Positions 8,876 through 20,377 of a stretch of DNA of 64,000 nt are shown here, in pieces. The notes beneath the pieces are model-generated. The model saw nothing but the letters and a program-made list of their open reading frames with translations. It searched no databases and had not been told where the DNA came from. This stretch comes from Calothrix membranacea FACHB-236 (GTDB lineage: Bacteria; Cyanobacteriota; Cyanobacteriia; Cyanobacteriales; Nostocaceae). The DNA lies in NCBI RefSeq assembly GCF_014696315.1, contig NZ_JACJPX010000027.1, forward strand, positions 38,883 to 102,882, in the 5' to 3' direction. Within the stretch, counting starts at the first letter, position 1; each line of letters starts with the position of its first letter. Made by a program: the position numbers and the translations under genes.

Positions 8876-10450
8876 TTAGTTACCAATTTCTGGCGCAACT
8901 AAAGAAACTTTTGGTAATTCTTTTTGTTGTGCTAAGGTTGGCACTGAATCCCGCAATCTTGCTGTTAACTGCACTGTTGTAGAGTCATACATCTGAGTTA
9001 GTAGCTTGGGATAGAAACCAATACCAATAATTGGCACTAACAAACAAGCAATGATAAAGACTTCGCGCGGTTCAGCATCAATCAATGCTTGGTGAGAAAC
9101 TAATTCTTCGTTCTCTTGACCGTAGAAAATTTCACGTAACATTGAAAGCAAATAAATTGGAGTTAAAATTACTCCAACTGCCATCAAGAATACCACGATG
9201 ACTTTAAATGTGGAGTTATATGCATCGCTGGTAGCAAAGCCTACAAACACCATTAATTCTGCTACGAAACCGCTCATTCCTGGCAAAGCTAAAGAAGCCA
9301 TTGAACAGGTAGTAAACATAGCGAAAATTTTCGGCATTCTCTTGCCGACACCACCCATTTCATCCAACATCAGGGTATGTGTCCGGTCATAAGTTGCACC
9401 GACAAGAAAGAATAAACTTGCCCCAATCAAACCGTGGGAAACCATTTGTAATACTGCCCCACTTAATCCCAAATCTGTGAAGGAGGCAATACCAATCATG
9501 ACAAAGCCCATGTGGGAAATTGAGGAGTAGGCGATTTTCCGCTTCAAGTTACGCTGGGCAAAGGATGTCAGGGCGGCGTAGATGATATTTACCACCCCCA
9601 ATACCACTAAGACGGGCGCAAAATAAGCGTGGGCATCGGGTAGCATTTGGGCGTTCATCCGAATTAAGGCATAACCACCCATTTTCAGCAGAATACCTGC
9701 CAATAACATATGCACCGGGGCTGTAGCTTCACCGTGAGCATCTGGGAGCCAGGTATGCAAAGGGATGATTGGCAACTTAACGGCGTAGGCAATCAAAAAT
9801 CCAGCATATAGTGCTAGTTGGAAATTGAGAGCGAAGTCCTTAAGAGCCAGCGCCCTCATATCAAAAGTTACTGTATCGCCGTAAAATCCCATTGTCAGGG
9901 CAGACAGCAAAATAAACAGCGATCCGCCAGCGGTGTACAAAATAAACTTTGTCGCTGCATATTGCCGCTTTTTGCCTCCCCAAATTGACAGCAGGAAGTA
10001 GATTGGCACTAGTTCCAGTTCCCATACCAGGAAAAATAACAGCATATCCTGGACGGCGAACACGGCAATCTGACCGCCATACATTGCCAAAATCAAGAAG
10101 TAAAATAACTTTGGCTTAAAGGTTACAGGCCAGGCTGCTAAAATCGCCAGCGTGGTAATGAATCCAGTCAAAATAATTAGGGGCATGGATAAGCCATCTG
10201 CCCCTACTGACCAATTCAAATCCAGCTGTGGTAACCAGGGGTAACTCTCCACCAACTGCAAATCGGGATTTGAGAAATCGTACCCAGTATAAAAAGCGTA
10301 AACAATTAGTGCAAAATCTATCAGCCCTACGATGAGGGAGTACCAGCGCACTGTTTTGCCGTCTTTATCTGGGATGATAGGAATCAGTAGCGACGCGGCT
10401 ATTGGCAACAGAATAATCGTCGTCAGCCACGGGAAATTAGCTGTATTCAT
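8876..10450 (-). CDS. ndhD1: NAD(P)H-quinone oxidoreductase subunit 4
   Basis: 524 residues with about 14 membrane helices, the normal length for cyanobacterial NdhD. It is an antiporter-like proton-pumping subunit of the thylakoid NDH-1 complex, used in respiration and cyclic electron flow. Family motifs are clear: [44 protein letters not shown] (split across the lumen-side loop), [11 protein letters not shown] and [18 protein letters not shown]. The conserved membrane Glu (WELELVP) and the Lys/His residues of the proton path are present. It lies 269 bp downstream of ndhF on the same strand, so the pair probably forms the D1/F1 module (NDH-1L). D1 rather than D2 is inferred from this neighbour; CO2-uptake partners (cupA, cupB) are absent. 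Confidence 0.93.
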   Translation of the reverse strand: MNTANFPWLTTIILLPIAASLLIPIIPDKDGKTVRWYSLIVGLIDFALIVYAFYTGYDFSNPDLQLVESYPWLPQLDLNWSVGADGLSMPLIILTGFITTLAILAAWPVTFKPKLFYFLILAMYGGQIAVFAVQDMLLFFLVWELELVPIYFLLSIWGGKKRQYAATKFILYTAGGSLFILLSALTMGFYGDTVTFDMRALALKDFALNFQLALYAGFLIAYAVKLPIIPLHTWLPDAHGEATAPVHMLLAGILLKMGGYALIRMNAQMLPDAHAYFAPVLVVLGVVNIIYAALTSFAQRNLKRKIAYSSISHMGFVMIGIASFTDLGLSGAVLQMVSHGLIGASLFFLVGATYDRTHTLMLDEMGGVGKRMPKIFAMFTTCSMASLALPGMSGFVAELMVFVGFATSDAYNSTFKVIVVFLMAVGVILTPIYLLSMLREIFYGQENEELVSHQALIDAEPREVFIIACLLVPIIGIGFYPKLLTQMYDSTTVQLTARLRDSVPTLAQQKELPKVSLVAPEIGN

Positions 10451-10719
10451 CGCAATTCGTCTGCAATCAAAATCATGTTTGGCAAAAAGTCACTAGCTAT
10501 TAAGTAGCAGCTTTTTTGAGATTTGGTCTCCCTTGTTAGGTTGATTTAACAAAAATGAAGAAAGATGAAGGTAGGTAAATGGTTTAGCCCGCCTTCATCT
10601 CTATTAAACACAATATTTCACTATTCACTAGATACGAAGCTATCAGAAGTGATTAATTGCTCAAGGAGTGCTGATTCCGAATTCTCTTATTAATCAGAAC
10701 TCAGCACTCAGAAATCTCC

Positions 10720-12819
<2,100 letters not shown>

Positions 12820-13180
12820 CACTGACGCGTACTTTTTAGGATTCTTGACTAAGTTAAAACAGTGCTGCTGACGGTCTTCAGAGGACTAGAACAGAGAAAG
12901 AAGTTGAGAGACACTGCTGTGGCTTCCCCCAGGATGGGTCTGAACCGCAGGGACTTGTAGACATTATCCAGGGGGCTTCCCAAAGAGTAGCAAACAAGTT
13001 GCATTTTCCCAACCCAGGCAACTGCTGTGAGTGCTGGGTTTCTCGTAGTTTCCCGAATGGCTTGCCGTTGGTTAGGGTACATATCTTAACTTTCAAGCAA
13101 TCTCCATTACGGTCAACTGTCCGTCCTCAGGCAACTGTCAGGTCGAACTGTTAATAATTGTGACACACACCCTTTAGCAT
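12820..13180 (-). promoter_or_regulatory. Long structured leader of ndhF
   Basis: No gene is visible between ndhF and the terminator beyond thioredoxin, and the sequence is notably less AT-rich than ordinary spacers here. One hairpin (12926-12975) has a five-GC stem, an A/A mismatch, four more pairs (GGAT/ATCC), and an inner GTCT/AGAC pairing. A second short stem pairs AGTTGC with GCAACT near 12998-13025. I could not match it to a known riboswitch. It may be a 5' UTR regulatory element of ndhF or a small RNA of its own. Confidence 0.35.
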
Positions 13181-13213
13181 AAAATACCCCACCGACAGGT
13201 ATTGCGGTGGGGT
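13181..13213 (-). terminator. Terminator of thioredoxin transcript
   Basis: CCCCACCG (13187-13194) pairs with CGGTGGGG (13205-13212) over a ten-base loop. On the minus strand the stem is followed by a TATTTT tract. It lies about 165 bp beyond the thioredoxin stop, separating that gene from the ndhF leader. Confidence 0.6.
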
Positions 13214-13377
13214 GTTAAGCTTGGTTTTAGATTTGCTTTATCAAATTAATCATCAATAGTCAACAGTCAATCAATTTTGGATTTGGTATTTGGAATTTTC
13301 GATTGATTCCAAGGATCAATCCAGGGGCTTATACTCAACAGTTGAAAAATTTTGCTTCAAAAATTTGGTAATCAAAC

Positions 13378-13758
13378 TTAGCGACAGCCTAAGTCTACGG
13401 TTTTGGGGCTATTGTAACTACCAGAGCGATCGCTGTAGCTCACTTTAATTTCTTCTAGAGCTCGACGTAAATCGTCTCTACCACGGAAACCTTCAAGACG
13501 ATGCTGGATGGTGCCATTTTCAATCAACAGTAAAGTTGGCAGTGACTTCAAGCGATAAGTAGTAGAGAGTTTAAAATTTTGGTCAGCGTTAACACCAACT
13601 AATTTTATTTGATCCTGACATTGGTCTTGAAATTGCAATAATAAGGGGTGGATAATGCGGCACAAGCCACACCAGGGTGCTTCAAAATTTACTAAAACCG
13701 GAATTGGAGATTCTAAAACTTCTTGAGTAAATGTCCGCTCACTAACCGACAACACCAT
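13378..13758 (-). CDS. Thioredoxin-fold protein with WCGLC active site
   Basis: 126 residues, the size of a single-domain thioredoxin with a short C-terminal tail (SDRSGSYNSPKTVDLG). The redox motif is Cys30-Gly-Leu-Cys33 (PWCGLCRI), where classical thioredoxins have CGPC. Loss of the Pro usually shifts redox potential and partner choice. The cis-proline is present (SLPTLLLIENG). It has no signal peptide, so it should be cytoplasmic. It is transcribed alone between ndhF and the NnrU gene. It could reduce photosynthesis-linked targets, but no partner can be named from sequence. Confidence 0.85.
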   Translation of the reverse strand: MVLSVSERTFTQEVLESPIPVLVNFEAPWCGLCRIIHPLLLQFQDQCQDQIKLVGVNADQNFKLSTTYRLKSLPTLLLIENGTIQHRLEGFRGRDDLRRALEEIKVSYSDRSGSYNSPKTVDLGCR

Positions 13759-14168
13759 GATGCCTCTAGAATTATAGGGTTTTTAATCAAACTAATTATC
13801 AGCAGTAGTGGTATTGGCAAGCAAGTTACTGCCGATAGACGCTCTGTTAGACACAAAGATAGTTGTTTAGACAAAATCGAGCGCGTTGATTGCGGCGCTG
13901 ATATCAAAGCCAGCGCGACATTCACGGTTACTTTCTTGGATGTTCAAGTCTTGATAGCCACCATTGTCTGGCAATTCAGACTGAATTTGCTATTTACTTC
14001 CTAGCACAATTTATTTTCTAGCAACTACCAACTTAAAATCTCAAACCGACTTCATACACCCCCACTCGCAGCTATTTGAATTTATCCTACATTGATTTGG
14101 TAGCAAAGGATAATTTGATATTTTCATCTATTTGGGTAGTATCTTCTGATATCGGGGATCATCTAAAG
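13759..14168. other. Spacer, nothing recognised
   Basis: No supported gene in 410 bases. Short open frames here lack ribosome binding sites and plausible protein composition. The thioredoxin promoter must lie at its left end. Confidence 0.5.
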
Positions 14169-14885
14169 CTACCATGTTAACTTACTAGTTGCTGCCAATA
14201 ACAGGGGGTGCGACCACCAAAGCAAAGCTACAAAAATGGCTACTCCTAAATAGGCAGGACGGAGAAATTCTTGCAATTTAAGAGATTGACGACCGTCAAT
14301 AATTGCTAAAAAGGGAATAATTGAAGTCCGCTGTTTCACAACTTCAAAAGCTTCACCATAACGTTGAGTGAGGCGGCGATCCCCGTGCCAAACACCAAAC
14401 AAGTGATGCAGCACCAAACCAATTGAGGTAACTAGGGTAAAAGTAGTACCTAGCCAAAGGGTATGGGCAAAACACCAAATAATTTGTCCTACCATTTGGG
14501 GATGACGGGAAATGCGAATGATTCCTGTTTCGTAAAGATGAACCTCAGGCTTTTGGATGGCGGCAATTTCTAGTAAATTGAAGGTAGCAGGATATAAAAA
14601 TATAAAAGAAATCGCCGACAGCACCCAAACTAAAATTTGTACACCAGGTACATCTTTTACCTGCCAAAGTTGCAAACCATCATAACGGTGATTAAAAAAG
14701 TAAATAATTAAGATTACAGCCAAAGGCAGGCTGACTAAGGCAAATAAAATCCGGTAAAGCCTTGGCCCAAGGTATTTTTCTGCCACAGGCCGTAAAGCAG
14801 CACCTCCACTGTGCGCGATCGCAAAAACTAACTGTAACCCCAATATGACAAAATGACTGGGGGTTAACCAAGAAATCGGCATCAT
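14169..14885 (-). CDS. NnrU family membrane protein (Z-ISO-like)
   Basis: 238 residues with about six membrane helices. It belongs to the NnrU family: FVILGLQLVFAIAHSGGAALRP at the N-terminus with a conserved His, GIIRISRHPQMVGQIIWCFAHTLWLG in the middle with further His residues, and HHLFGVWHGDRRLTQRYG. Plant members of this family include 15-cis-zeta-carotene isomerase, a membrane heme enzyme that uses His ligands, so a carotenoid or heme-linked redox role is possible. The original NnrU of denitrifiers is tied to nitric oxide, but no denitrification gene is nearby. It is divergent from rbcR, which may share its promoter region. ATG at 14885 or 14882 could start it. Confidence 0.85.
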   Translation of the reverse strand: MMPISWLTPSHFVILGLQLVFAIAHSGGAALRPVAEKYLGPRLYRILFALVSLPLAVILIIYFFNHRYDGLQLWQVKDVPGVQILVWVLSAISFIFLYPATFNLLEIAAIQKPEVHLYETGIIRISRHPQMVGQIIWCFAHTLWLGTTFTLVTSIGLVLHHLFGVWHGDRRLTQRYGEAFEVVKQRTSIIPFLAIIDGRQSLKLQEFLRPAYLGVAIFVALLWWSHPLLLAATSKLTW

Positions 14886-15102
14886 AACTTATACGTAGGT
14901 GAAGTAAATTAAAGAAAACTTAGATCAGTACCACAAATACCACAAAGTATTCAAAAGAGGACTTTAGTCAAGATGTTGTGCTACTGTCTTTTTCGAGTCA
15001 ATCTTCCCAGTTTAAGATGCAATTAATCACACTAAGCTAGCTCAGTGTGAAATGCTGATTTCTTGCTAAAGCCGCTCCTTTCTTGTTTGCAGGTTTAGCC
15101 TT

Positions 15103-16116
15103 ATGTCTGACCTTCCTTTCACTTTAGATCAGTTACGTATTCTCAAAGCGATCGCCCTAGAAGGGAGCTTCAAGCGCGCCGCTGATAGTCTTTATGTTTC
15201 CCAACCTGCCGTTAGTTTGCAAGTGCAAAACTTAGAACGGCAGCTAGATGTACCTTTATTTGACCGTGGAGGACGACGTGCCCAATTAACTGAAGCTGGA
15301 CATTTACTTTTGAGTTATGGGGAAAAAATCCTCAGTCTGTGTCAGGAAACATGCCGTGCTATTGAAGATTTGCAAAATCTCCAAGGTGGCACTTTAATTG
15401 TCGGTGCTTCTCAAACCACCGGTACCTATCTGCTGCCAAAAATGATTGGGATGTTTAGGCAAAAATATCCTGATGTGGCGGTGCAATTACATGTCCACTC
15501 GACTCGTCGCACTGCTTGGAGTGTAGCTAACGGACAGGTAGATTTAGCCATTATTGGCGGTGAAATTCCTGGTGAATTAGCCGAATCTCTAGAAATTCTT
15601 CCCTACGCTGAAGATGAACTGGTGCTGATATTACCTGTGTTTCATCCCTTAACCAAACTGGAAACTATACAAAAAGACGATCTTTATAAACTCCAATTCA
15701 TTGCTCTAGATTCCCAATCCACCATTCGCAAAGTCATTGACCAAGTGCTAGCACGCTGTGAGATTGATACTAGGCGGTTTAAAATCGAAATGGAATTAAA
15801 TTCCATAGAAGCCATTAAGAATGCTGTGCAATCAGGTTTAGGGGCTGCGTTTGTTTCCACATCCGCTATTGCTAAAGAGTTACAAATGGGCGTATTACAC
15901 TGCGCCCCAATTGAAGGGGTTGTTGTCAAGCGCACACTGTGGCTGATTTTTAATCCCAATCGCTATCGCTCTAAGGCAGCAGAGGCATTTAGTCAGGAAA
16001 TTTTGCCCCAGTTTGCTACCCCTGGATGGAACCACAATGTGTTAAAATTGGCACAAAAAAATTTAATGGTCAATACATTGGATGCAGTAATACCCAACTC
16101 CTCTGACGAAGACTAA
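15103..16116 (+). CDS. rbcR: LysR-type regulator RbcR
   Basis: 337 residues. The N-terminal winged helix spans residues 5-65 ([40 protein letters not shown]), followed by a substrate-binding domain of two lobes ([20 protein letters not shown] onward). The sequence matches cyanobacterial and plastid RbcR/Ycf30, the activator of Rubisco and carbon-fixation genes that senses metabolites of low-CO2 stress. The location beside NDH-1 genes, with a divergent NnrU gene, is one I remember as common in cyanobacteria. The other LysR candidates, NdhR and CmpR, are closely related; the identity is taken from sequence memory and context. Confidence 0.85.
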   Translation: MSDLPFTLDQLRILKAIALEGSFKRAADSLYVSQPAVSLQVQNLERQLDVPLFDRGGRRAQLTEAGHLLLSYGEKILSLCQETCRAIEDLQNLQGGTLIVGASQTTGTYLLPKMIGMFRQKYPDVAVQLHVHSTRRTAWSVANGQVDLAIIGGEIPGELAESLEILPYAEDELVLILPVFHPLTKLETIQKDDLYKLQFIALDSQSTIRKVIDQVLARCEIDTRRFKIEMELNSIEAIKNAVQSGLGAAFVSTSAIAKELQMGVLHCAPIEGVVVKRTLWLIFNPNRYRSKAAEAFSQEILPQFATPGWNHNVLKLAQKNLMVNTLDAVIPNSSDED

Positions 16117-16121
16117 ACTCT

Positions 16122-16160
16122 GGTCATTAGTTATTAGTCATTAGTCATTAGTCATTAGTT
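16122..16160. repeat. Short tandem heptamers (GTCATTA)
   Basis: The heptamer recurs in tandem with one variant copy, directly after the rbcR stop codon. Such short tandem heptamers are typical of Nostocales spacers; here they separate rbcR from the kinase gene. Confidence 0.8.
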
Positions 16161-16340
16161 AAAACGACTATTACCGCTGCCTGAGAAATCCAAAGAGCCA
16201 GTGCGTTAGGTCACTTGATTTTGAAAAACTGACACTCACAAGACTTTGATTCTAGGCTCTACCACTGTGTTGAAAAATAACTTGATTTACGCACGCTGTA
16301 CTATGGACTACTGACTATGGACTATTGACGAATAACTAAA

Positions 16341-17741
16341 ATGGAAGTTTACTGCACTCGTCCACGCTGTCCACGTCCTCAAAACTATTTTGCGGATTTG
16401 GATGATCACACGACCCTGAAAACAGCACAACAAAAATACTGCACTGCCTGTGGAATGCCATTGATGCTAGATGGTCGATATGTACCCATCAAGTTGTTAG
16501 GTAGAGGCGGTTTTGGAGCAGCATTTTTGGCACTAGATCGCCGGATTCCAGGAATGCGCCAATGTGTAGTGAAGCAGTTTCAACCTACAGGCAATTTAAC
16601 ATCTACTCAACTGCATCTAGCACAACAGTTATTTGAAAGAGAAGCAGAAGTTCTAGCCCATATAGGCAACGAACACGACCAAATACCTGATTTATTTGCT
16701 TTTTTTCCCATTACAGTTCAAAGCTTACAACCAGGACAGCAAGACCAATTTTTCTATTTAGTACAAGAATATATTAACGGGCAGAATCTTGAGGAAGAAT
16801 TAGTTGAAAAAGGTAGATTTTCCGAACCAGAAATTTTCGAGGTACTGCAAGAAATCCTCAAAGTACTAAAGTTTGTTCATGAACGAGGCATTATCCACAG
16901 AGATATTAAGCCATCTAACATTATGCGCCGTCGTGATGGCAAACTTTTTTTATTAGATTTTGGTGCAGTTAAGCAAGTGACTAATTCCCCAGCTGCTTCT
17001 TCCACAGGAATTTATTCTATGGGATTTGCACCGCCTGAGCAGATGGCTGGGAATCAAGTTTTCCCCTCTACAGATTTATATGCTTTAGCTGTAACTGTTT
17101 TGACTTTACTAACTGGTAAGGAAGCAACTAAGTTATTTGATGGCTATAGTAACCAGTGGATATGGCGCACCCTAGTAAATGTTCAACCGCGCCTAGCTGA
17201 TATTTTAGATAAAATGTTACTCCCTGCTGCTAATCAACGCTTTCAGTCAGCACAAGAAGTTTTAAATGCACTAGCTGAAATCAACCCATCACAGTTGACA
17301 CCACCAACACAAATTTCACCCAAATCGCGGACATCACCACCAGCCGTAAAAAGTTCGCGTGCTGCTGTTTCACCTTCGTTACCACCAGTAGCAGCTTTTT
17401 CGACATGGGAATTATTAGCGGGAGCAGCTTTTAGCGGGTTTGAAGGTGCATTAATTGCGATCGCTGTTTTTAGTTTGTTACATAACTTAATTACTACTCT
17501 CAGCATTTCCGCTGTAATTTTGGGAATGCTAATTTTCGCCCAAACTAGAAGGTGGATTGAAAAGTTAGATTTATTAATTATTCCGGGAATTAGTTTTGCA
17601 ATTATCTTTTTTCTGCCTTTATTACGTAGTGAACTTGGTATTCAGCAGGTAGTTGTATTAGCAGTTGCTGCTGCCTTAGTCAGTATTGCCTTAACAGCTT
17701 TATTTCGGTTGATTTACAAATTACTTTCTTTAATTCTGTGA
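16341..17741 (+). CDS. Serine/threonine protein kinase with zinc ribbon and membrane tail
   Basis: 466 residues. A four-Cys zinc-ribbon-like N-terminus (Cys5, Cys10, Cys34, Cys37) precedes a kinase domain (~48-315) with GRGGFGAAFLA, the ATP-binding Lys in CVVKQFQP, catalytic HRDIKPSNIM and the DFGAVK motif, so it should be active. A proline/serine-rich linker (~320-350) follows, then about four hydrophobic helices (~352-466), so the enzyme is membrane-bound with the kinase in the cytoplasm. It precedes two phosphate-binding-like proteins on the same strand, and a Pho box stands between. This arrangement suggests a role in nutrient signalling, but no substrate can be read. Confidence 0.9.
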   Translation: MEVYCTRPRCPRPQNYFADLDDHTTLKTAQQKYCTACGMPLMLDGRYVPIKLLGRGGFGAAFLALDRRIPGMRQCVVKQFQPTGNLTSTQLHLAQQLFEREAEVLAHIGNEHDQIPDLFAFFPITVQSLQPGQQDQFFYLVQEYINGQNLEEELVEKGRFSEPEIFEVLQEILKVLKFVHERGIIHRDIKPSNIMRRRDGKLFLLDFGAVKQVTNSPAASSTGIYSMGFAPPEQMAGNQVFPSTDLYALAVTVLTLLTGKEATKLFDGYSNQWIWRTLVNVQPRLADILDKMLLPAANQRFQSAQEVLNALAEINPSQLTPPTQISPKSRTSPPAVKSSRAAVSPSLPPVAAFSTWELLAGAAFSGFEGALIAIAVFSLLHNLITTLSISAVILGMLIFAQTRRWIEKLDLLIIPGISFAIIFFLPLLRSELGIQQVVVLAVAAALVSIALTALFRLIYKLLSLIL

Positions 17742-17808
17742 ACTATTAACAATCTGATGAAATTCATTTCAGAGTTTAGCTATTTTACTATTGATTACAC
17801 TTTATTAA

Positions 17809-17827
17809 AGCAGCTTATTAAGCTGCT
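17809..17827 (+). terminator. Possible weak terminator after kinase
   Basis: AGCAGCTT and AAGCTGCT form an 8-bp stem with a three-base loop, 68 bp after the kinase stop. The T-rich stretch (TTATTGATTTTTT) begins only after a few bases, so termination strength is uncertain. If it works, the next gene depends on its own Pho-box promoter. Confidence 0.45.
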
Positions 17828-17872
17828 AATTATTGATTTTTTAATATTTACTGCAGCGAATAACAATCAAAG

Positions 17873-17902
17873 CTTAACCTTCTGTTAACCTCTAAATATT
17901 TT
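17873..17902 (+). promoter_or_regulatory. Pho box (SphR/PhoB binding site)
   Basis: Three 8-bp units separated by 3 bp: CTTAACCT (17873-17880), GTTAACCT (17884-17891) and a weaker AATATTTT (17895-17902). This is the pattern described for cyanobacterial Pho boxes ((C/T)TTAACC(T/A) repeats with 3-bp spacers). It lies 46 bp upstream of the ATG of the interrupted phosphate-binding-like gene. Confidence 0.75.
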
Positions 17903-17947
17903 CAAAATGGGACATTGCCTGTATATCCACAAATCAAAACTACAACT

Positions 17948-18988
17948 ATGTCGCCACGGAACGGAACGAATGAAACTGGTGTTTTGGTTTTAGCTTTGAC
18001 GATCACACTAGGGTTAGTGGGCGTTGTATTTTGGTAGTTGGCTAATAACTCTGGTGTAATTAATAGTTTTACTAATAATCCATCCCGCCAAGTTTTTCAG
18101 CCGCAGGATGACATTGCTCAAAAAACAAATCCTTTTCCTTCCGGCTTATTTAGCTATGGAGGAAGTACTACTTGGGCCCCCATTCGCAAAGAAGTAGAAC
18201 CTGGAATGCAGAAGCTTTGGCCCCAGTTTCAATTACGTTATACAGATCCCACGACTGGTGCGCCTGGATCTGGTACTGGGATTAAAATGCTTTTGGATAA
18301 CCAGCTGGCTTTTTCTCAATCATCTCGCTCATTAAAAGATGAGGAATACCAAAAAGCGCAACAACGAGGTTTTAAACTCAAAGAAATTCCAGTGGCAATT
18401 GATGGGATTGCGATCGCAGTTCACCCCAGCCTCAAAATTCTTGGTTTAACTCTGACACAGCTTAAAGATATATATACGGGTAAGCTAACTAATTGGCAAC
18501 AGGTGAATGGCCCCAATTTACCAATTACAGCTTACTCTCGCCGTTTAGAAGAGGGAGGGACTATCGAATTTTTCGATCAAAATATTATGGCAGGTGAAAA
18601 ATTTGCTGCCAATATCAAGTTTATTGCCACGACAACTCAAGCTTTAAAGGAAGTCTCCAAGAATCCTGGCGCAATTTATTATGCTTCTGCTCCGGAAGTA
18701 GTTGGACAATGTACTGTTCAACCTTTACCCCTGGGACGGACATCCGATCAACTCATCCCCCCTTATCAAGAACCTTTTGTTCCTCTACAACAGTGTCCGC
18801 AACAGCGTAACCAAATCAATGCAGCCGCCTTTCAAAAAGCTGAATACCCGATTACTAGGCGATTATTTGTAATTGTGAAACAAAATGGACAAGGCGATCA
18901 GCAAGCAGGAGAAGCTTATGCTAATTGGCTACTGACACCTCAAGGTCAAGAATTAATTGCTAAAGCCGGATTTGTCAGAATTCGCTAA
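17948..18988 (+). pseudogene. PstS/SphX-like binding protein with in-frame TAG after its anchor
   Basis: The ATG at 17948 opens a signal anchor (MSPRNGTNETGVLVLALTIT... ending GVVFW) that aligns with the paralogue at 19302. Codon 30 is TAG (18035-18037), exactly where the paralogue has its second Trp (FWW), so a single TGG-to-TAG change explains it. The frame then continues open for 316 codons, encoding a complete PstS-like periplasmic binding domain (GLFSYGGSTTWAPIR, APGSGTGIKMLLDNQLAFSQSSR, GTIEFFDQNIM). Translation restarting at the TTG at 18038 would give a protein with no export signal. The intact downstream sequence means the mutation is recent, is a sequencing error, or is tolerated by readthrough. 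A Pho box lies upstream. Confidence 0.75.
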
Positions 18989-19301
18989 TAAAATATTTGT
19001 TATTTAAACTACAGTCTCAAACAGCCAATCAATTTTGGATATTAAATTTACTCTCAGCCTTCTTAAAGGTTTGCAGCCCAAAATGTAATTGAAGATTTCG
19101 GTTATTCCATAGTTAAAACTATAGCGGTTCTCTTTTCAGTGTCATACACTCGGGCAATAGAAAGAAACTAGTGCAGTAGGGACTATTCAACCCTAAATCA
19201 GTCCACTGGCTACAGCATAGGGAAACGCCGCAACACAGCGGCTCCAAAATCGAAAAATTCGTTCACTACTTGTATTTAATCGACATACAGGCGAATGTGC
19301 T
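18989..19301. other. Spacer between tandem binding-protein genes
   Basis: 313 bases without a gene. I see no Pho box of the kind that precedes the first copy. The ribosome binding site of the downstream gene is probably AGGCGA, 7 bases before the ATG at 19302. Confidence 0.5.
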
Positions 19302-20348
19302 ATGTCTCAAAAAAATGAAACTCCTATTCTGGTTTTGTCTCTATTAATCACCGTTGGGTTAGTAGCTGGTGCTTTTTGGTGGTTTACCCGAAATAATAAT
19401 TTTAATCTTAATCAAAGTATTTCTCGCAATACAAATCAGCCCCAGACAACAACAGAAAAATCTAGCAGCAAAAGTTTTGCTACTGTCCAAAATGTCCCTA
19501 CAGGATTATTTAACTATGGAGGTAGCACATCTTGGGCACCAATTCGGCTGACGGTTGACTCAGCAATTACAGCTACCAGACCTGAGTTTCGCTTGCGTTA
19601 TGTAGAGCCTAGCAATGCAACTCCTGGTTCTAGTACTGGTATACAGTCACTCATCGATGGTCAACTAGCATTTGCCCAATCCTCTAGACCACTTCTTGAT
19701 CAAGAATTAAGCCGGGCCCAGCAACGTGGTTTTAGCCTCAATCAAATTCCCGTGGCAATCGATGGATTAGCTGTAGCAGTTAATGCCAACCTCAATATAC
19801 CAGGGCTGACTTTAGACCAACTGAAGTCTATTTACACTGGCAAAATTAACAATTGGAGCCAAGTTGGTGGCCCAAATATTCCAATTAAAGCTTATTCTCG
19901 CCGCATTACTGATGGCGGTACAGTAGAGCTTTTTGTCCAAGACATCTTGGGTGGTCAATCTTTAGGATCGCAGGTGGAATTTATTTCCACAACCACCCAA
20001 GCCTTACAAAAATTGGCTGGTAGTCCTGGCGGTATCTATTACGCTTCTGCCCCAGAGGTGGTTACTCAATGCTCAATTAGACCCTTGCCGTTGGGGCGGA
20101 CGCAAGGGGCATACGTTGCTCCTTACCAAGAACCATTTGTCCTCCCGACTGAATGTCCTGGTAAAAGAAACAAATTGAACATTGAGGCTTTCCAATCCGG
20201 AAAATACCCGATTACACGCAATCTGTTTGTGGTGGTCAAACAGACTGGTCAAACCGAGCAGCAAGCAGGTGTTGCTTATGCCAACTTACTTCTAACTGAG
20301 CAGGGGCAGGAATTGATTACCCAAGCTGGGTTTGTCAGAATTCGCTGA
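19302..20348 (+). CDS. PstS/SphX-like phosphate-binding protein, membrane-anchored
   Basis: 348 residues. An uncleaved-looking signal anchor (residues ~8-30, LVLSLLITVGLVAGAFWWF) is followed by a Ser/Asn-rich linker and a PBP_like_2 domain (~68-348). Typical motifs are GLFNYGGSTSWAPIR, ATPGSSTGIQSLIDGQLAFAQSSR (ligand-contact loops), LTLDQLKSIYTGKINNWSQV and GGTVELFVQDILGG. It binds phosphate or a similar oxyanion outside the cytoplasmic membrane. No pstCAB genes are adjacent, so it may feed a distant transporter or act as a sensor for the kinase upstream. It is a tandem duplicate of the interrupted gene before it, and is probably the surviving functional copy. Confidence 0.85.
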   Translation: MSQKNETPILVLSLLITVGLVAGAFWWFTRNNNFNLNQSISRNTNQPQTTTEKSSSKSFATVQNVPTGLFNYGGSTSWAPIRLTVDSAITATRPEFRLRYVEPSNATPGSSTGIQSLIDGQLAFAQSSRPLLDQELSRAQQRGFSLNQIPVAIDGLAVAVNANLNIPGLTLDQLKSIYTGKINNWSQVGGPNIPIKAYSRRITDGGTVELFVQDILGGQSLGSQVEFISTTTQALQKLAGSPGGIYYASAPEVVTQCSIRPLPLGRTQGAYVAPYQEPFVLPTECPGKRNKLNIEAFQSGKYPITRNLFVVVKQTGQTEQQAGVAYANLLLTEQGQELITQAGFVRIR

Positions 20349-20377
20349 CACCTGCTATTGATTAGCAGATCTGAGCT

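Noticed and set aside
12849..13096. Two overlapping minus-strand frames upstream of ndhF
   Set aside because: They lie in the structured leader in two frames of the same DNA, with unlikely composition and no matching family.
16122..16160. CRISPR-like tandem repeats
   Set aside because: The units are 7 bp in direct tandem without spacers; this is a short heptamer array and not a CRISPR.
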